Assembly (NCBI GenBank): GCA_025360045.1
Contig: JANYCY010000071.1
Coordinates: forward strand, 1 to 37,108
Direction of reading: 5' to 3'
From: Janthinobacterium sp.
GTDB taxonomy: Bacteria; Pseudomonadota; Gammaproteobacteria; Burkholderiales; Chitinibacteraceae
DNA: 37,108 bases
The notes under the pieces were generated by a model. That model did not search any database, was not told the origin of the DNA, and worked only from the letters and a program-made list of their open reading frames with translations. Both the position numbers and the translations under genes were made by a program. Shown piece by piece: positions 6,551 to 14,445 of the stretch. Numbering within the stretch: the first letter of the stretch is position 1; each line of letters opens with the position of its first letter.

Positions 6551-7044
6551 TTTAATAATGCCTTTTTTATTGCAGAGTCACGATACAACGTAGCCATACC
6601 TGGGATATCAAGAATTCGGCTGCACATCATATGGACTACAATGTCATCAAACTGAGGAGTATGATCTTCCAAGAAATCTTCTAAAATAAAATCAGGAGAT
6701 TGCTTAACTAATGATCTAAACTCCGTATAGGGTTCAACAAACGGCCTCCAGTTTAATGACTTATTCCCAATGTGAAATGCCGCTTTACAATGAACAACCT
6801 CAGACGTGAGCTCTACTAAGCCCAGTAAAAAGATTCGCATACCCTCGATTGTTTGCGGTTGATTGGCAGCAGTGTATTTATCTGCTGCATTGGCCAGACA
6901 GCGAATAAATAATGGTTCGTCATTAAATTTACAACCAGGAAAATCACCTAATTCAAACTGCAGCCTATTAATTGCATGATCTGCAGCTGGCCAAAGTGTT
7001 TTAACTTTACGAATTACATTGTGATAATTTTGAGGTCTTTTCAT
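6538..7044 (-). CDS. Unknown protein between traD and DUF4400 gene
   Basis: The product is 168 residues, soluble and largely helical, with conserved-looking aromatic/acidic stretches (FELGDFPGC, LNWRPFVEPY, DFILEDFLEDHTPQFDD). There is no signal peptide or membrane segment. It starts 12 nt after the traD stop and overlaps the DUF4400 gene by 13 nt, so it is part of the transfer operon. Small proteins occupy this slot in other MOBH elements but I cannot match this one to a named family. It may be an accessory factor of the coupling protein. Confidence 0.65.
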   Translation of the reverse strand: MKRPQNYHNVIRKVKTLWPAADHAINRLQFELGDFPGCKFNDEPLFIRCLANAADKYTAANQPQTIEGMRIFLLGLVELTSEVVHCKAAFHIGNKSLNWRPFVEPYTEFRSLVKQSPDFILEDFLEDHTPQFDDIVVHMMCSRILDIPGMATLYRDSAIKKALLKCLS

Positions 7045-7056
7045 TGTCTTTATTTC

Positions 7057-8892
7057 TTAATTAGTGATAATCGGCAAACGACCTTTAACTATCGTGCCAC
7101 CCGCAATAACTGCAAAATATTGAAGATTCGGAAGAGCCCCTAAGCATTCAGATGGGATTCTATCCATATCTTGAAAACCTCTTGATTTGGACATCCCCCC
7201 ACCAAAATGAGCTAGGTTTTTTTCTGAGGATGTAGAAACATTCTGTGATTCGTTTTCAATTTCGATGGGACATATCCCAAATTTGCGGGTAACAAAGTCC
7301 CATGTATCTGTGTCAACGGTTCTTAGTACAATTAAATTGTTGGCATTACCCAACAACTGAGTGGCCTCCGCTTGCGTGCCCATTTTAGCGGTAAAATCAG
7401 CAACGGTTTGTGTCGCAAACGTGTTATTAAAACCTGCGCCACGCGTTTTATTTAAAATCTGGACGTACCCTTTATTAACAGTTTCAGAGGCTTCATCAAT
7501 AAATACACTAATTTTAATTGGGTCGGAATCATAGTTATACCTTACACCAGCTGCCGCCTTTAGGTCCTCGATGAGCGATGTGCCGATAACGGTTCCGATC
7601 ACATCATTACTCAGCATATCCAAGCCCACGTAAACACATGCTTTTTGCTTAATTATCCGGTTCCAATCCCAAATTTCTCGTGTGTCATGAATATCAGCAG
7701 CATCAGGTGAAAAGAGATCCCCGACCTCCCCTGAGGTCAGCATTTTCAAAATTGGAATAACTTCAATCATGATCTTAGAGTAGTGCTTCTGATCATGCCC
7801 AGCTGACGCGATCAAGGACTCCAAATCTGGATCTTCATAATCAGACATGTGCTCTGAAAACAGCTCGATCAGCTTTTCACCCCGATGGATGTTTTTTGTT
7901 TTCTTCCCTGCCAGGGTCTGTTCAAAGACAGAAATACCTAGATGTTCTTTCAGTAGTTTTTCTAACACACGGGCAACCAGCTCAATAGGCGGTTGCAAAG
8001 CATTTTTTGCAATTTTCTTAATTGTGGGGCGTTCACCTAACAACAGTAGGCCATTCACAATATCGTTCATGACCTGCCAGCCATATTTAGTACTGAACGA
8101 CGAGCCACTACCTATCGTTTCAATCACAGACGTCAAACGGCTAGCAATCTCAGATTTACTGTTCCAGTTTTTTAGCGGGTCCATTCTGGCGGATAGTTCA
8201 GGGTGAGCCAGATGGATATATACAAACGGCTTCCCCTTTCTTAAACATTCTTTCCGTAGGCGCTCAGCCCAATCCTGATCGCCCTTAGGATCCATACAGA
8301 TCACTACATCATCACGATGAATTGCCTGAGTTGTTACCGTTTCATAAAGCCGAGTCTTGCCCGATCCCGTTGTGCCAATAACCAGCGTGTGTCCGGCCTG
8401 GGCGATAATTGGAAATTTTACAGAGACTTCTTCAGTCTCAACGCCGTGGATCCATGGTGCACCAATTGGGTTGCTATCAATAATACCGTTGGATTTTCTA
8501 AGTTTCTTATACCAACCAGGCACTTCTAAATGCTCTGGCTTGCTACGCATTAGGTCATACAGCCGCTGAGAATGCTCTGTATGCCACTCAAATCCATAGC
8601 CTAACCATATTGCATCAGGGACCTTCAAGCACCAATCTTGCAGCTGCTCTGACTTGACTGTGGGTAACTCTTTAACTTGCAAAGTATATTTTTTTTCCCA
8701 GCTATCCCATGACTGCTTCAGCCTTAAGCCGCTAAAAGAAAGTGCTAAAGCCGCATAAATAGAAGCCGTTCCAAGTGGTAGACCTGCTGCATTTGCAGCA
8801 ATGAGCGTACCAATCCCTGTTGTTGACCAAGCAAGTGCCGCAGTAGCCTCGTAAGTCGGCCTCCACGGGGTTTCATAGTTATTCAGAGCCAT
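7057..8892 (-). CDS. traD: TraD-type conjugative coupling ATPase
   Basis: This 611-residue type IV coupling protein of the VirD4/TraD class (SXT/ICE kind) couples relaxosome DNA to a secretion channel by ATP hydrolysis at the inner membrane. Two hydrophobic N-terminal segments (about 20-55) anchor it. Walker A is GTTGSGKT (about 173-180), DPKGDQDW follows at about 205, and Walker B is SVFIDEASE near 460; a late segment (GFNNTFATQTVAD) corresponds to the ATPase core. The ATG at 8892 is chosen over TTG at 8907. It overlaps the TraI-like stop by 14 nt. All ATPase motifs look intact. Confidence 0.9.
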   Translation of the reverse strand: MALNNYETPWRPTYEATAALAWSTTGIGTLIAANAAGLPLGTASIYAALALSFSGLRLKQSWDSWEKKYTLQVKELPTVKSEQLQDWCLKVPDAIWLGYGFEWHTEHSQRLYDLMRSKPEHLEVPGWYKKLRKSNGIIDSNPIGAPWIHGVETEEVSVKFPIIAQAGHTLVIGTTGSGKTRLYETVTTQAIHRDDVVICMDPKGDQDWAERLRKECLRKGKPFVYIHLAHPELSARMDPLKNWNSKSEIASRLTSVIETIGSGSSFSTKYGWQVMNDIVNGLLLLGERPTIKKIAKNALQPPIELVARVLEKLLKEHLGISVFEQTLAGKKTKNIHRGEKLIELFSEHMSDYEDPDLESLIASAGHDQKHYSKIMIEVIPILKMLTSGEVGDLFSPDAADIHDTREIWDWNRIIKQKACVYVGLDMLSNDVIGTVIGTSLIEDLKAAAGVRYNYDSDPIKISVFIDEASETVNKGYVQILNKTRGAGFNNTFATQTVADFTAKMGTQAEATQLLGNANNLIVLRTVDTDTWDFVTRKFGICPIEIENESQNVSTSSEKNLAHFGGGMSKSRGFQDMDRIPSECLGALPNLQYFAVIAGGTIVKGRLPIITN

Positions 8893-10468
8893 TGGTATGC
8901 TCAACAATAGATAATGTGCCTAAAATAGAAAGCATCACTGGCTTCGTCAGGGTATAAGCATCCAGTGACTTGCCATCGATTTTCACTTTCTTCTTGGTGG
9001 CTTTACCTGCCTCTGTTTTAAAAAAGCCTCCGACTTCTAACGATTGAGCAACACGCTTAGCGTCAATTCCATACTGGCCTAACAAATCAAGCGTAATTTG
9101 AATGTCATCGTCTATATGAATAAAATGCTTTTTTGTATCTTCATTTGACTGACGCAAGTCTTCAACAATGCTTTCCAGAACCAAAAGCCCAATTTGATCT
9201 AATTTTGTAACCAGATCCGCAAATGGAATCTCAACAAAGGACTCATCAGGATTATTTACCTCCCCTCGCTCCTCATTTTGGGTGTTGACATTAAATAAAT
9301 CAATTTGTGCTTCTGGCACTAAAGCTGCCCCGCCTTTACGAGAAACACTCGGTATGGAAACTGGATCTGGAGCACTAAAGGATGAGTCCAAAGGTAATAA
9401 ACTAGCAGGATCTCTCACTTTGATAGATTTAATCAATACACCATTAAATTCCACCATTTCATATGGAGAATGCTCACCTGTTGACGTACTAAAAAAACCG
9501 CACTTCAACAACGTATCAACAATCGTTGTTTTGCTACGTGGAATATCCACAAACCCATTAATCAATGCACATTCAATTAATTCATCAATGCATTCGATAT
9601 TAATAAATAAAATTTTATCTTTCTTTAATATACCCAACCCGAGGTCAACACTCCATCGATTCCTTTCAATAAGGAATCGAATGTTGTCAATAATCTTTGG
9701 TTCAAGATAAATATCCTGCCGTGATGTTGAAAAATTATGAGAAAGAGATTTGTCATGCTCAATTAATTTAGTGATGATTTTATTGAGAAGATTAGATAAG
9801 ACGGTTTGCTCACTACTTCCATAGAGCGAATTATTCAATGCAAATAAAATCTGCACATCCGCTTCAATAAGATAATTAAGGGAGTTTTTTAAAACGAGTT
9901 GTGAAAAAACGATAGGTGATAATTTTCGGGTATGAACAAAGGATGTCATTACACTGTGCGGCCAACTGGTAACAGCTGTGCCATGCTCCATCTCCCACTC
10001 TGCAAGTGGTCCCTTGTAGATATTCCAATCATGCAGGCCCGCTGCGCGTACCACCCTCCCATCAAGTAGCCAGCAAGCTCCTTGGTACAATCCTGCCAAA
10101 AATGCGGCATAACGCCATACAGGTTCTAGCTTACGTCTTTGAGCCATGGTTTCAGCTGCACAAAAAATAATTCCATCTGTGGCCTGCACACAGAAAAAAG
10201 CACTTTTCATGCAAAACTCTAACATCCCACCTGGATGTGCGAACTCAGCATTACTCGTTAATGGCTGCTGGCCAACATAAGAGGCAAGCTGCCGGATCGG
10301 CTGGGAAACCAACTCAGCACTGTTGGGCATACTGAGTAGAGACAAAATTTTTCTTTCGATCTCAGCGTACTGAAAATCTTGAGTCAACCTATTTACATTA
10401 AGCGTGTTTTTCAGAGGTTCATTACTTGCTTTGTCTATAGGCTTTTGTCGTGAAAATAGCTTAAACAT
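8879..10468 (-). CDS. traI: MOBH TraI_2-type relaxase homologue lacking HD motif
   Basis: The product is 529 residues, shorter than SXT TraI (about 716). Residues about 30-350 align by eye with the TraI_2 domain: HPGG at 78-81, then ML, E84 and F85 where the family has a histidine (HPGGLLxH). At 123-130 FLAGLYQG replaces the usual FLAALLHDIG, so the HD pair is Y128-Q129. The C-terminal part (about 420-529) resembles the TraI_2_C winged-helix domain (LLGQYGIDAKRVAQSLEVGG). Metal binding and hence nicking by this domain are doubtful. It is translationally coupled to traD. It could be a relaxosome scaffold or an inactive relic; the clean full-length frame argues for a function. Confidence 0.78.
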   Translation of the reverse strand: MFKLFSRQKPIDKASNEPLKNTLNVNRLTQDFQYAEIERKILSLLSMPNSAELVSQPIRQLASYVGQQPLTSNAEFAHPGGMLEFCMKSAFFCVQATDGIIFCAAETMAQRRKLEPVWRYAAFLAGLYQGACWLLDGRVVRAAGLHDWNIYKGPLAEWEMEHGTAVTSWPHSVMTSFVHTRKLSPIVFSQLVLKNSLNYLIEADVQILFALNNSLYGSSEQTVLSNLLNKIITKLIEHDKSLSHNFSTSRQDIYLEPKIIDNIRFLIERNRWSVDLGLGILKKDKILFINIECIDELIECALINGFVDIPRSKTTIVDTLLKCGFFSTSTGEHSPYEMVEFNGVLIKSIKVRDPASLLPLDSSFSAPDPVSIPSVSRKGGAALVPEAQIDLFNVNTQNEERGEVNNPDESFVEIPFADLVTKLDQIGLLVLESIVEDLRQSNEDTKKHFIHIDDDIQITLDLLGQYGIDAKRVAQSLEVGGFFKTEAGKATKKKVKIDGKSLDAYTLTKPVMLSILGTLSIVEHTNGSE

Positions 10469-10593
10469 AAGATGAGCGACTTATAAAATTTACCCTATGT
10501 ATCTAACCATAAAATAAGGAAAAAAAAAGCGTGTAAGTCTGCAAAAAAACGACACAATTAAGCAACAAAGACGAAGTGGCCTAGTCTGGCTTA

Positions 10594-11169
10594 TTAATTT
10601 TTCTTGTTTTTTTTGATACCTGTTAGACTTTTGCTTTTTGCCATCCATTTAGTCATTGACCCATTGCATATAGGGCATACATAGGTGCTCCTAAATCCAA
10701 ACGAGGGCAGGATATATAGCCGCCCGCAATTTTTCTTAGAACAAACAACCTCCATTACATGATTTGTATTTACGTGCGTAATTAGCACCCACAGTGTATT
10801 TATACAAACACGGGGCTCAATCCCGGCTATATTGCAAATACCTATGTATAAGCGCATGGTTGCATGCATTGATTCTGATAAATCAAAACCAGCAGACTCT
10901 AATCGGCGGTACTCTGATAAACAAAAAGAAAATTCAATAACGTGTTTTACCGATCTAAAAAAATACTCACCGGATGTCGTTTTAGGCCGTGGCCCCATTT
11001 TTTTATAATTTGGCGCTAAACGAATGCGCTGTTTAAAATGCATTGTTGGAAAAATAACTTCGAGAATTTCAGAACGCGCACCTAAGGCTGAGAATGAAGT
11101 AGCAAGATATTCAAGCCGGTGCTTTTCATCTATCACCTCAATCCAGGAATTTTTAGGCATTTTCTGCAT
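10594..11169 (-). CDS. FlhC-like transcriptional activator subunit (SetC/AcaC type)
   Basis: The product is 191 residues. A C-terminal zinc site is visible: C143, C148, C165 and C168 (VVCSKKNCG and VCPICNG), as in FlhC, whose four cysteines bind zinc, although the first pair here is C-x4-C rather than C-x2-C. A middle helical region (YRRLESAGFDLSESMHATMR) fits the family. FlhC-type proteins on SXT/R391 (SetC) and IncA/C plasmids (AcaC) form a hetero-hexamer with an FlhD-type partner to switch on transfer genes. It overlaps the FlhD-like gene by 17 nt and is followed by 124 nt that could hold the target promoter of traI. Confidence 0.72.
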   Translation of the reverse strand: MQKMPKNSWIEVIDEKHRLEYLATSFSALGARSEILEVIFPTMHFKQRIRLAPNYKKMGPRPKTTSGEYFFRSVKHVIEFSFCLSEYRRLESAGFDLSESMHATMRLYIGICNIAGIEPRVCINTLWVLITHVNTNHVMEVVCSKKNCGRLYILPSFGFRSTYVCPICNGSMTKWMAKSKSLTGIKKNKKN

Positions 11170-11452
11170 CTCTCATCTCATGAAATACAACCATATTTAC
11201 TCCATAGCCCTGTTGCAATGCAGAAATAGGTTTTAGTTTAAAAATGGGTGATGTCATGCGATCGGCAATAGCCTTTAGATCTTCCACATCACCATCGCGT
11301 AATAAATCAACATCTGCGGGATGAATTCCATACTCTGCCATTGCCAGAGCAGAATCACGTATCATTTCGTCTCGAATTTGCATTAAAATACGATAATTAA
11401 GATTTTTTCTTATTTTTTCGTGTCTCAAACTCACAGATGTAATTTCATTCAT
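11153..11452 (-). CDS. FlhD-like transcriptional activator subunit (SetD/AcaD type)
   Basis: The product is 99 residues, close to FlhD length. Residues about 16-66 (NLNYRILMQIRDEMIRDSAL...MAEYGIHPADVDLLRDGDVEDLKAIADRM) follow the FlhD pattern of a long helix, a Gly-Ile turn and a second helical pair. GGAG lies about 11 nt before ATG 11452. It starts 12 nt after the replication-like gene and overlaps the FlhC-like gene. It would act with the FlhC-like subunit as activator of the transfer operon; whether host FlhDC cross-talks is unknown. Confidence 0.68.
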   Translation of the reverse strand: MNEITSVSLRHEKIRKNLNYRILMQIRDEMIRDSALAMAEYGIHPADVDLLRDGDVEDLKAIADRMTSPIFKLKPISALQQGYGVNMVVFHEMRDAENA

Positions 11453-11464
11453 TTCTATAGCTCC

Positions 11465-12586
11465 CTAATTAGCTATCAAATTTTTATTAAGCAATAATTT
11501 CATATACGCAGGTAATGAATTAACCAAGTCGTCATTTAACGTTGGAACAGGTAAATTTTGGGTAACATACTGAAGGCCAGTCATTCGTGGAGGCGAGTTT
11601 AGATTCTCTCCTGCACCAGCATCATTTTTTACGCGATGCTCTGAAGATGAAAATGAAGCAAATGGTGCATCATCATCCTTCCAGAAATAATCTGGCACAT
11701 TCAATTTACCATTATTTGCGTTTTTGACTAGCGCATTGAAGTACGCAATAGGCTTGGCTATTTGTTTTATGCTTAATTTTTGAAGAAATATTCGAGCAAC
11801 GTCAGGTTGATACGTTTTTTGACATTGCCTCATCAATATTTCAATAGTCCGGCATTGACTATTAGGGAGCAGTTTTGCAATTAAATTTAGAAATTCAGCA
11901 CCAATTTTTCTAGTTTTAACTTTGGCGCTATCTGCTTCAAATACCTGGCTGGATGCATTTTCATTTGAAGTACCAGCGATTTGGTTCGAAGCATCAATAG
12001 GCTTAATAACCTGAGAAGCTGCACCAGTAGGGGTAGAGTTATCCACACCAAGCTGGTTATCGCCCTGTGGTTTGGTTTTAGAATTACCAACATCCTGTAC
12101 AGATAAGGGAACGGGAGTTTTTGCTGTTGTAGAGCGGACTTTTTTGGCTTGATTGCTAGCTTTGTAACCGGGAAAGAAACGACTTACTACGCGTTGAATC
12201 AACTCCGAATTACGCACCCAGATCATTAGATTACGCTTTCTGTCATAGTACGAGGCATACAGTTTGCCTTTAAAAGGTTCAGCTTCAGCAAAAAATGCGG
12301 TCGCACTTTCATAACGTGAGCCAACACTGTCAAATGAAGCCCTGACAGTTTTAGCAGACAGATGAAGCGCCTCACACATGCTCTGACCCTCTTTGTACAG
12401 GCGATGCTTTGGAGATGGTTCTAAAAATTTATAGAACGTTTTTTTCCCTTTCTTGCCCATAACCTCAAACCAGTGTTCCAGCTCTAAAATGAGCAGAATT
12501 AGGTTACCAGGGCGAGCATAGCCCTGATTAACGGCATGAGTAGAAAGGGCGACGCTAATGTCGCGAATGGAGGGGTTAGTGCTCAT
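11465..12586 (-). CDS. Putative winged-helix replication protein
   Basis: The product is 373 residues from ATG 12586 (GTG 12592 is also possible; a GAGGGGG lies upstream of both). Residues about 10-125 look like a DNA-binding winged-helix unit (GNLILLILELEHWFEVMGKK, then SAKTVRASFDSVGSRYE). A Thr/Ser/Asn-rich linker spans about 145-215. A second helical domain follows (about 220-290: AEFLNLIAKLLPN...IKQIAKPIAYFNALVKNA), reminiscent of DnaD/DnaT-like or ICE replication proteins. It heads the FlhDC-tra cluster and has inverted repeats upstream, as many Rep genes do. I cannot name the family; a regulator is the main alternative. Confidence 0.5.
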   Translation of the reverse strand: MSTNPSIRDISVALSTHAVNQGYARPGNLILLILELEHWFEVMGKKGKKTFYKFLEPSPKHRLYKEGQSMCEALHLSAKTVRASFDSVGSRYESATAFFAEAEPFKGKLYASYYDRKRNLMIWVRNSELIQRVVSRFFPGYKASNQAKKVRSTTAKTPVPLSVQDVGNSKTKPQGDNQLGVDNSTPTGAASQVIKPIDASNQIAGTSNENASSQVFEADSAKVKTRKIGAEFLNLIAKLLPNSQCRTIEILMRQCQKTYQPDVARIFLQKLSIKQIAKPIAYFNALVKNANNGKLNVPDYFWKDDDAPFASFSSSEHRVKNDAGAGENLNSPPRMTGLQYVTQNLPVPTLNDDLVNSLPAYMKLLLNKNLIAN

Positions 12587-12788
12587 TGACACACCCCCTC
12601 TTTTTGAAAAGAGGACGACTTTTTCGGCAAGCGAAAATCGTGCGCGATCGGCGGCGCAATACGTTGATTACATGAATTATTCACGCAAATATACCTTGCG
12701 GAAATTGCATCGCCGATGTACAATTTCCGCAGTTATTGGGAGTACCGGTGCGCAATCTCAGGGAAGAAATTAGGCGCACCCTGTTTTG
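12587..12788. repeat. Nested inverted repeats upstream of putative rep gene
   Basis: Four inverted repeats occur in about 185 nt. They are CCTCTTTT/AAAAGAGG (12597-12614); ATCGGCGGCGCAAT (12647-12660) with 12 of 14 matches to the complement of 12704-12717; an 11-bp perfect pair TGCGGAAATTG (12697-12707) / 12721-12731; and GGTGCGC/GCGCACC (12747-12753, 12774-12780). The right arm of the second and left arm of the third overlap, so they are mutually exclusive. This could be an operator, replication origin or recombination site. No gene is supported between 12587 and 13022. Confidence 0.55.
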
Positions 12789-12821
12789 AAAAAAAACCTC
12801 ATTTGCCGTGAGGTTTTTTTT
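12789..12821. terminator. Bidirectional terminator at right edge of accessory region
   Basis: Stem CCTCA/TGAGG is flanked by A8 and T8 with a 7-nt loop. From 12822 to 12988 I see no gene, only a short AAGCATG/CATGCTT pair near 12896-12930. Confidence 0.85.
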
Positions 12822-12988
12822 CGTCTGCACTTTGCGTTTTGCGAAGAAATCACCCTAAAGATAAAATTATCATTAGAATGCTACGCAAGCCAAAAAGCAT
12901 GGCCTTAGCTTCTAGGGCACATGCTTAACAGGTCGTGTTTTTTGGGATTTACTGCTGAGGAAAAATCATGAGGCTAACTAGATATTTA

Positions 12989-13015
12989 ACCTGGAACGTG
13001 CAACACGTTCCAGGT
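12989..13015 (-). terminator. Hairpin downstream of the tRNA-Thr cluster
   Basis: Perfect 12-bp arms (ACCTGGAACGTG, 12989-13000, and its complement 13004-13015) with a 3-nt loop lie 7 nt past the tRNA 3' end on the minus strand. The following T-tract is weak. Confidence 0.6.
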
Positions 13016-13022
13016 CAAAAAT

Positions 13023-13098
13023 TGGTGCCGACGGCAGGAATCGAACTCGCGACCCCCTGATTACAAGTCAGGTGCTCTACCAACTGAGCTACATCGGC
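13023..13098 (-). tRNA. tRNA-Thr (TGT), copy 3 of the transcript
   Basis: A 76-nt cloverleaf on the minus strand begins GCCGATG and ends CGTCGGC-A-CCA with CCA encoded. The anticodon stem is CCTGA/TCAGG with loop CTTGTAA, giving anticodon TGT (Thr). It is identical to the other two copies. As the copy nearest the accessory region, its 3' end is the likely integration target. Confidence 0.97.
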
Positions 13099-13146
13099 AT
13101 AAACTTTACAACACCTAAAAAAACTTAGGTTTGACTACTGTAGTAC

Positions 13147-13222
13147 TGGTGCCGACGGCAGGAATCGAACTCGCGACCCCCTGATTACAAGTCAGGTGCT
13201 CTACCAACTGAGCTACATCGGC
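13147..13222 (-). tRNA. tRNA-Thr (TGT), copy 2
   Basis: It is identical in sequence to the copies at 13023 and 13284, with the same CTTGTAA anticodon loop and encoded CCA. It is separated from its neighbours by 48-nt and 61-nt spacers that differ in sequence. Confidence 0.97.
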
Positions 13223-13283
13223 GTAAATGTTACAACTTAAATTGTGCTGCCAAGTAAGTAAAAACTTACCCTTAAATATTTTC

Positions 13284-13359
13284 TGGTGCCGACGGCAGGA
13301 ATCGAACTCGCGACCCCCTGATTACAAGTCAGGTGCTCTACCAACTGAGCTACATCGGC
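13284..13359 (-). tRNA. tRNA-Thr (TGT), copy 1 (promoter-proximal)
   Basis: This is the first gene of the leftward tRNA transcript and is identical to the other two copies. A sigma70-like promoter lies just upstream at 13370-13398. Confidence 0.97.
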
Positions 13360-13369
13360 AACGGCACGC

Positions 13370-13398
13370 AGAATAAGTCATCAGGCGCATTAAGGCAA
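13370..13398 (-). promoter_or_regulatory. Promoter of tRNA-Thr cluster
   Basis: On the minus strand: -35 TTGCCT (13393-13398), 17-nt spacer, -10 TATTCT (13370-13375), then a GC-rich GCGTGCCG discriminator typical of stringently controlled stable RNA promoters. Confidence 0.6.
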
Positions 13399-13411
13399 GC
13401 TTTAAGCCGAA

Positions 13412-14434
13412 CTATTTCGCTAAGTCCTTGGAAGTAAAGAAAGCATCAGAGAAGAATTCATCATTTGGCAAACCGCGTGAAACACAATGGGTGTAGGCCG
13501 CCTCCACCATCACGGGTGCGCCACAGGCATAAACTTGGTAGCCTGCAAGATTGGCAAAGTCATTCATCACCGCCTCATGCACCAGCCCCGTGCGGCCATT
13601 CCATGCATCTGCATCATTGGGCTCGGACAAAACGGGGATAAAAGTGAAGTTAGGATGAGTTTGCTGCCATTCAGACGGTAGCTCAGGCATATAAATATCC
13701 GCCAGCGTACGTGCGCCCCAGTACAAAACGATTTCGCGCTGAATGTCATTATTAAAGGCGTGTTCCAGAATGCCCTTGATCGGCGCAAAACCCGTGCCAG
13801 TTGCGATCAGTAAAATCGGCTTATCGCTATCTTCACGCAAGAAGAACGAGCCCAGCGGGCCGGTAAAGCGCATGATTTCGCGCTCTTTCATGGTGTTCCA
13901 TACGTAATCAGAAAACTCGCCGCCCGCGACATGACGAATATGCAGCTGCAGATATTCAGCATCGTGCGGCGCATTGGCAATCGAGAACGAGCGTTTTTTG
14001 CCGTTTTTGGTGTGGATATCAATATATTGCCCCGCCATAAAGGCCAGCTTTTCGCTACTTGGCAGTTTTAAAGACAACACGGCCACATCGTGCGAGACTT
14101 TATCGATGCTTTGCACACGGCATGGCAGGGTTTTAATTTGAATATCTTTGCTGGCCGTGACTTCTTTGCACTCAATAGTGATATCAGCATCGGTGCTGGC
14201 GCAGCAAAATAGTGCGTAGCCGTTCTCACGCTCCATTGCAGTTAGCGCGCTTTCAGCATGGTCGCCATGGGTCACTTCACCGGTAATCACTCGGCCTTTA
14301 CACGAGCCGCATGCGCCATTTTTACAGCCGTAAGCCATATTAAAGCCGCCACGCATGGCCGCATCTAGAATAGTTTCATCATCATTCATGGCGATTTGCT
14401 GGCCACTTGGTAGAATAGTAAGTTGCTTGCTCAT
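13412..14434 (-). CDS. AscD-like 2Fe-2S ferredoxin/NAD(P)H-flavin reductase
   Basis: The product is 340 residues, of the type often annotated CDP-6-deoxy-delta-3,4-glucoseen reductase. Residues 1-90 are a plant-type [2Fe-2S] ferredoxin with C37, C42, C45 and C77 or C78. The rest is an FNR-like module with an FAD-binding motif (RSFSIANAP, about 148) and an NAD-binding motif (ILLIATGTGFAPIKGILEH, about 206). It passes electrons from NAD(P)H via FAD to the cluster and then to an unknown acceptor. No deoxysugar genes are nearby, so the specific name is probably misleading. It starts 11 bp from the divergent SDR gene. Confidence 0.85.
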   Translation of the reverse strand: MSKQLTILPSGQQIAMNDDETILDAAMRGGFNMAYGCKNGACGSCKGRVITGEVTHGDHAESALTAMERENGYALFCCASTDADITIECKEVTASKDIQIKTLPCRVQSIDKVSHDVAVLSLKLPSSEKLAFMAGQYIDIHTKNGKKRSFSIANAPHDAEYLQLHIRHVAGGEFSDYVWNTMKEREIMRFTGPLGSFFLREDSDKPILLIATGTGFAPIKGILEHAFNNDIQREIVLYWGARTLADIYMPELPSEWQQTHPNFTFIPVLSEPNDADAWNGRTGLVHEAVMNDFANLAGYQVYACGAPVMVEAAYTHCVSRGLPNDEFFSDAFFTSKDLAK

Positions 14435-14445
14435 TGCGGTCCGCT

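Noticed and set aside
10022-10035. His-Asp pair (H146-D147) in the TraI-like protein as the HD motif
   Set aside because: It lies about 18 residues past the position where HD belongs, in GLHDWN rather than the LLHDIGK context, so it does not replace the missing motif.
13023-13359. CRISPR-like direct repeats
   Set aside because: The three repeats are 76-nt tRNA-Thr genes with cloverleaf and encoded CCA, not CRISPR repeats.
13412-14434. Taking the AscD-like gene as part of a deoxysugar pathway
   Set aside because: No sugar biosynthesis genes nearby; the name reflects family resemblance only.
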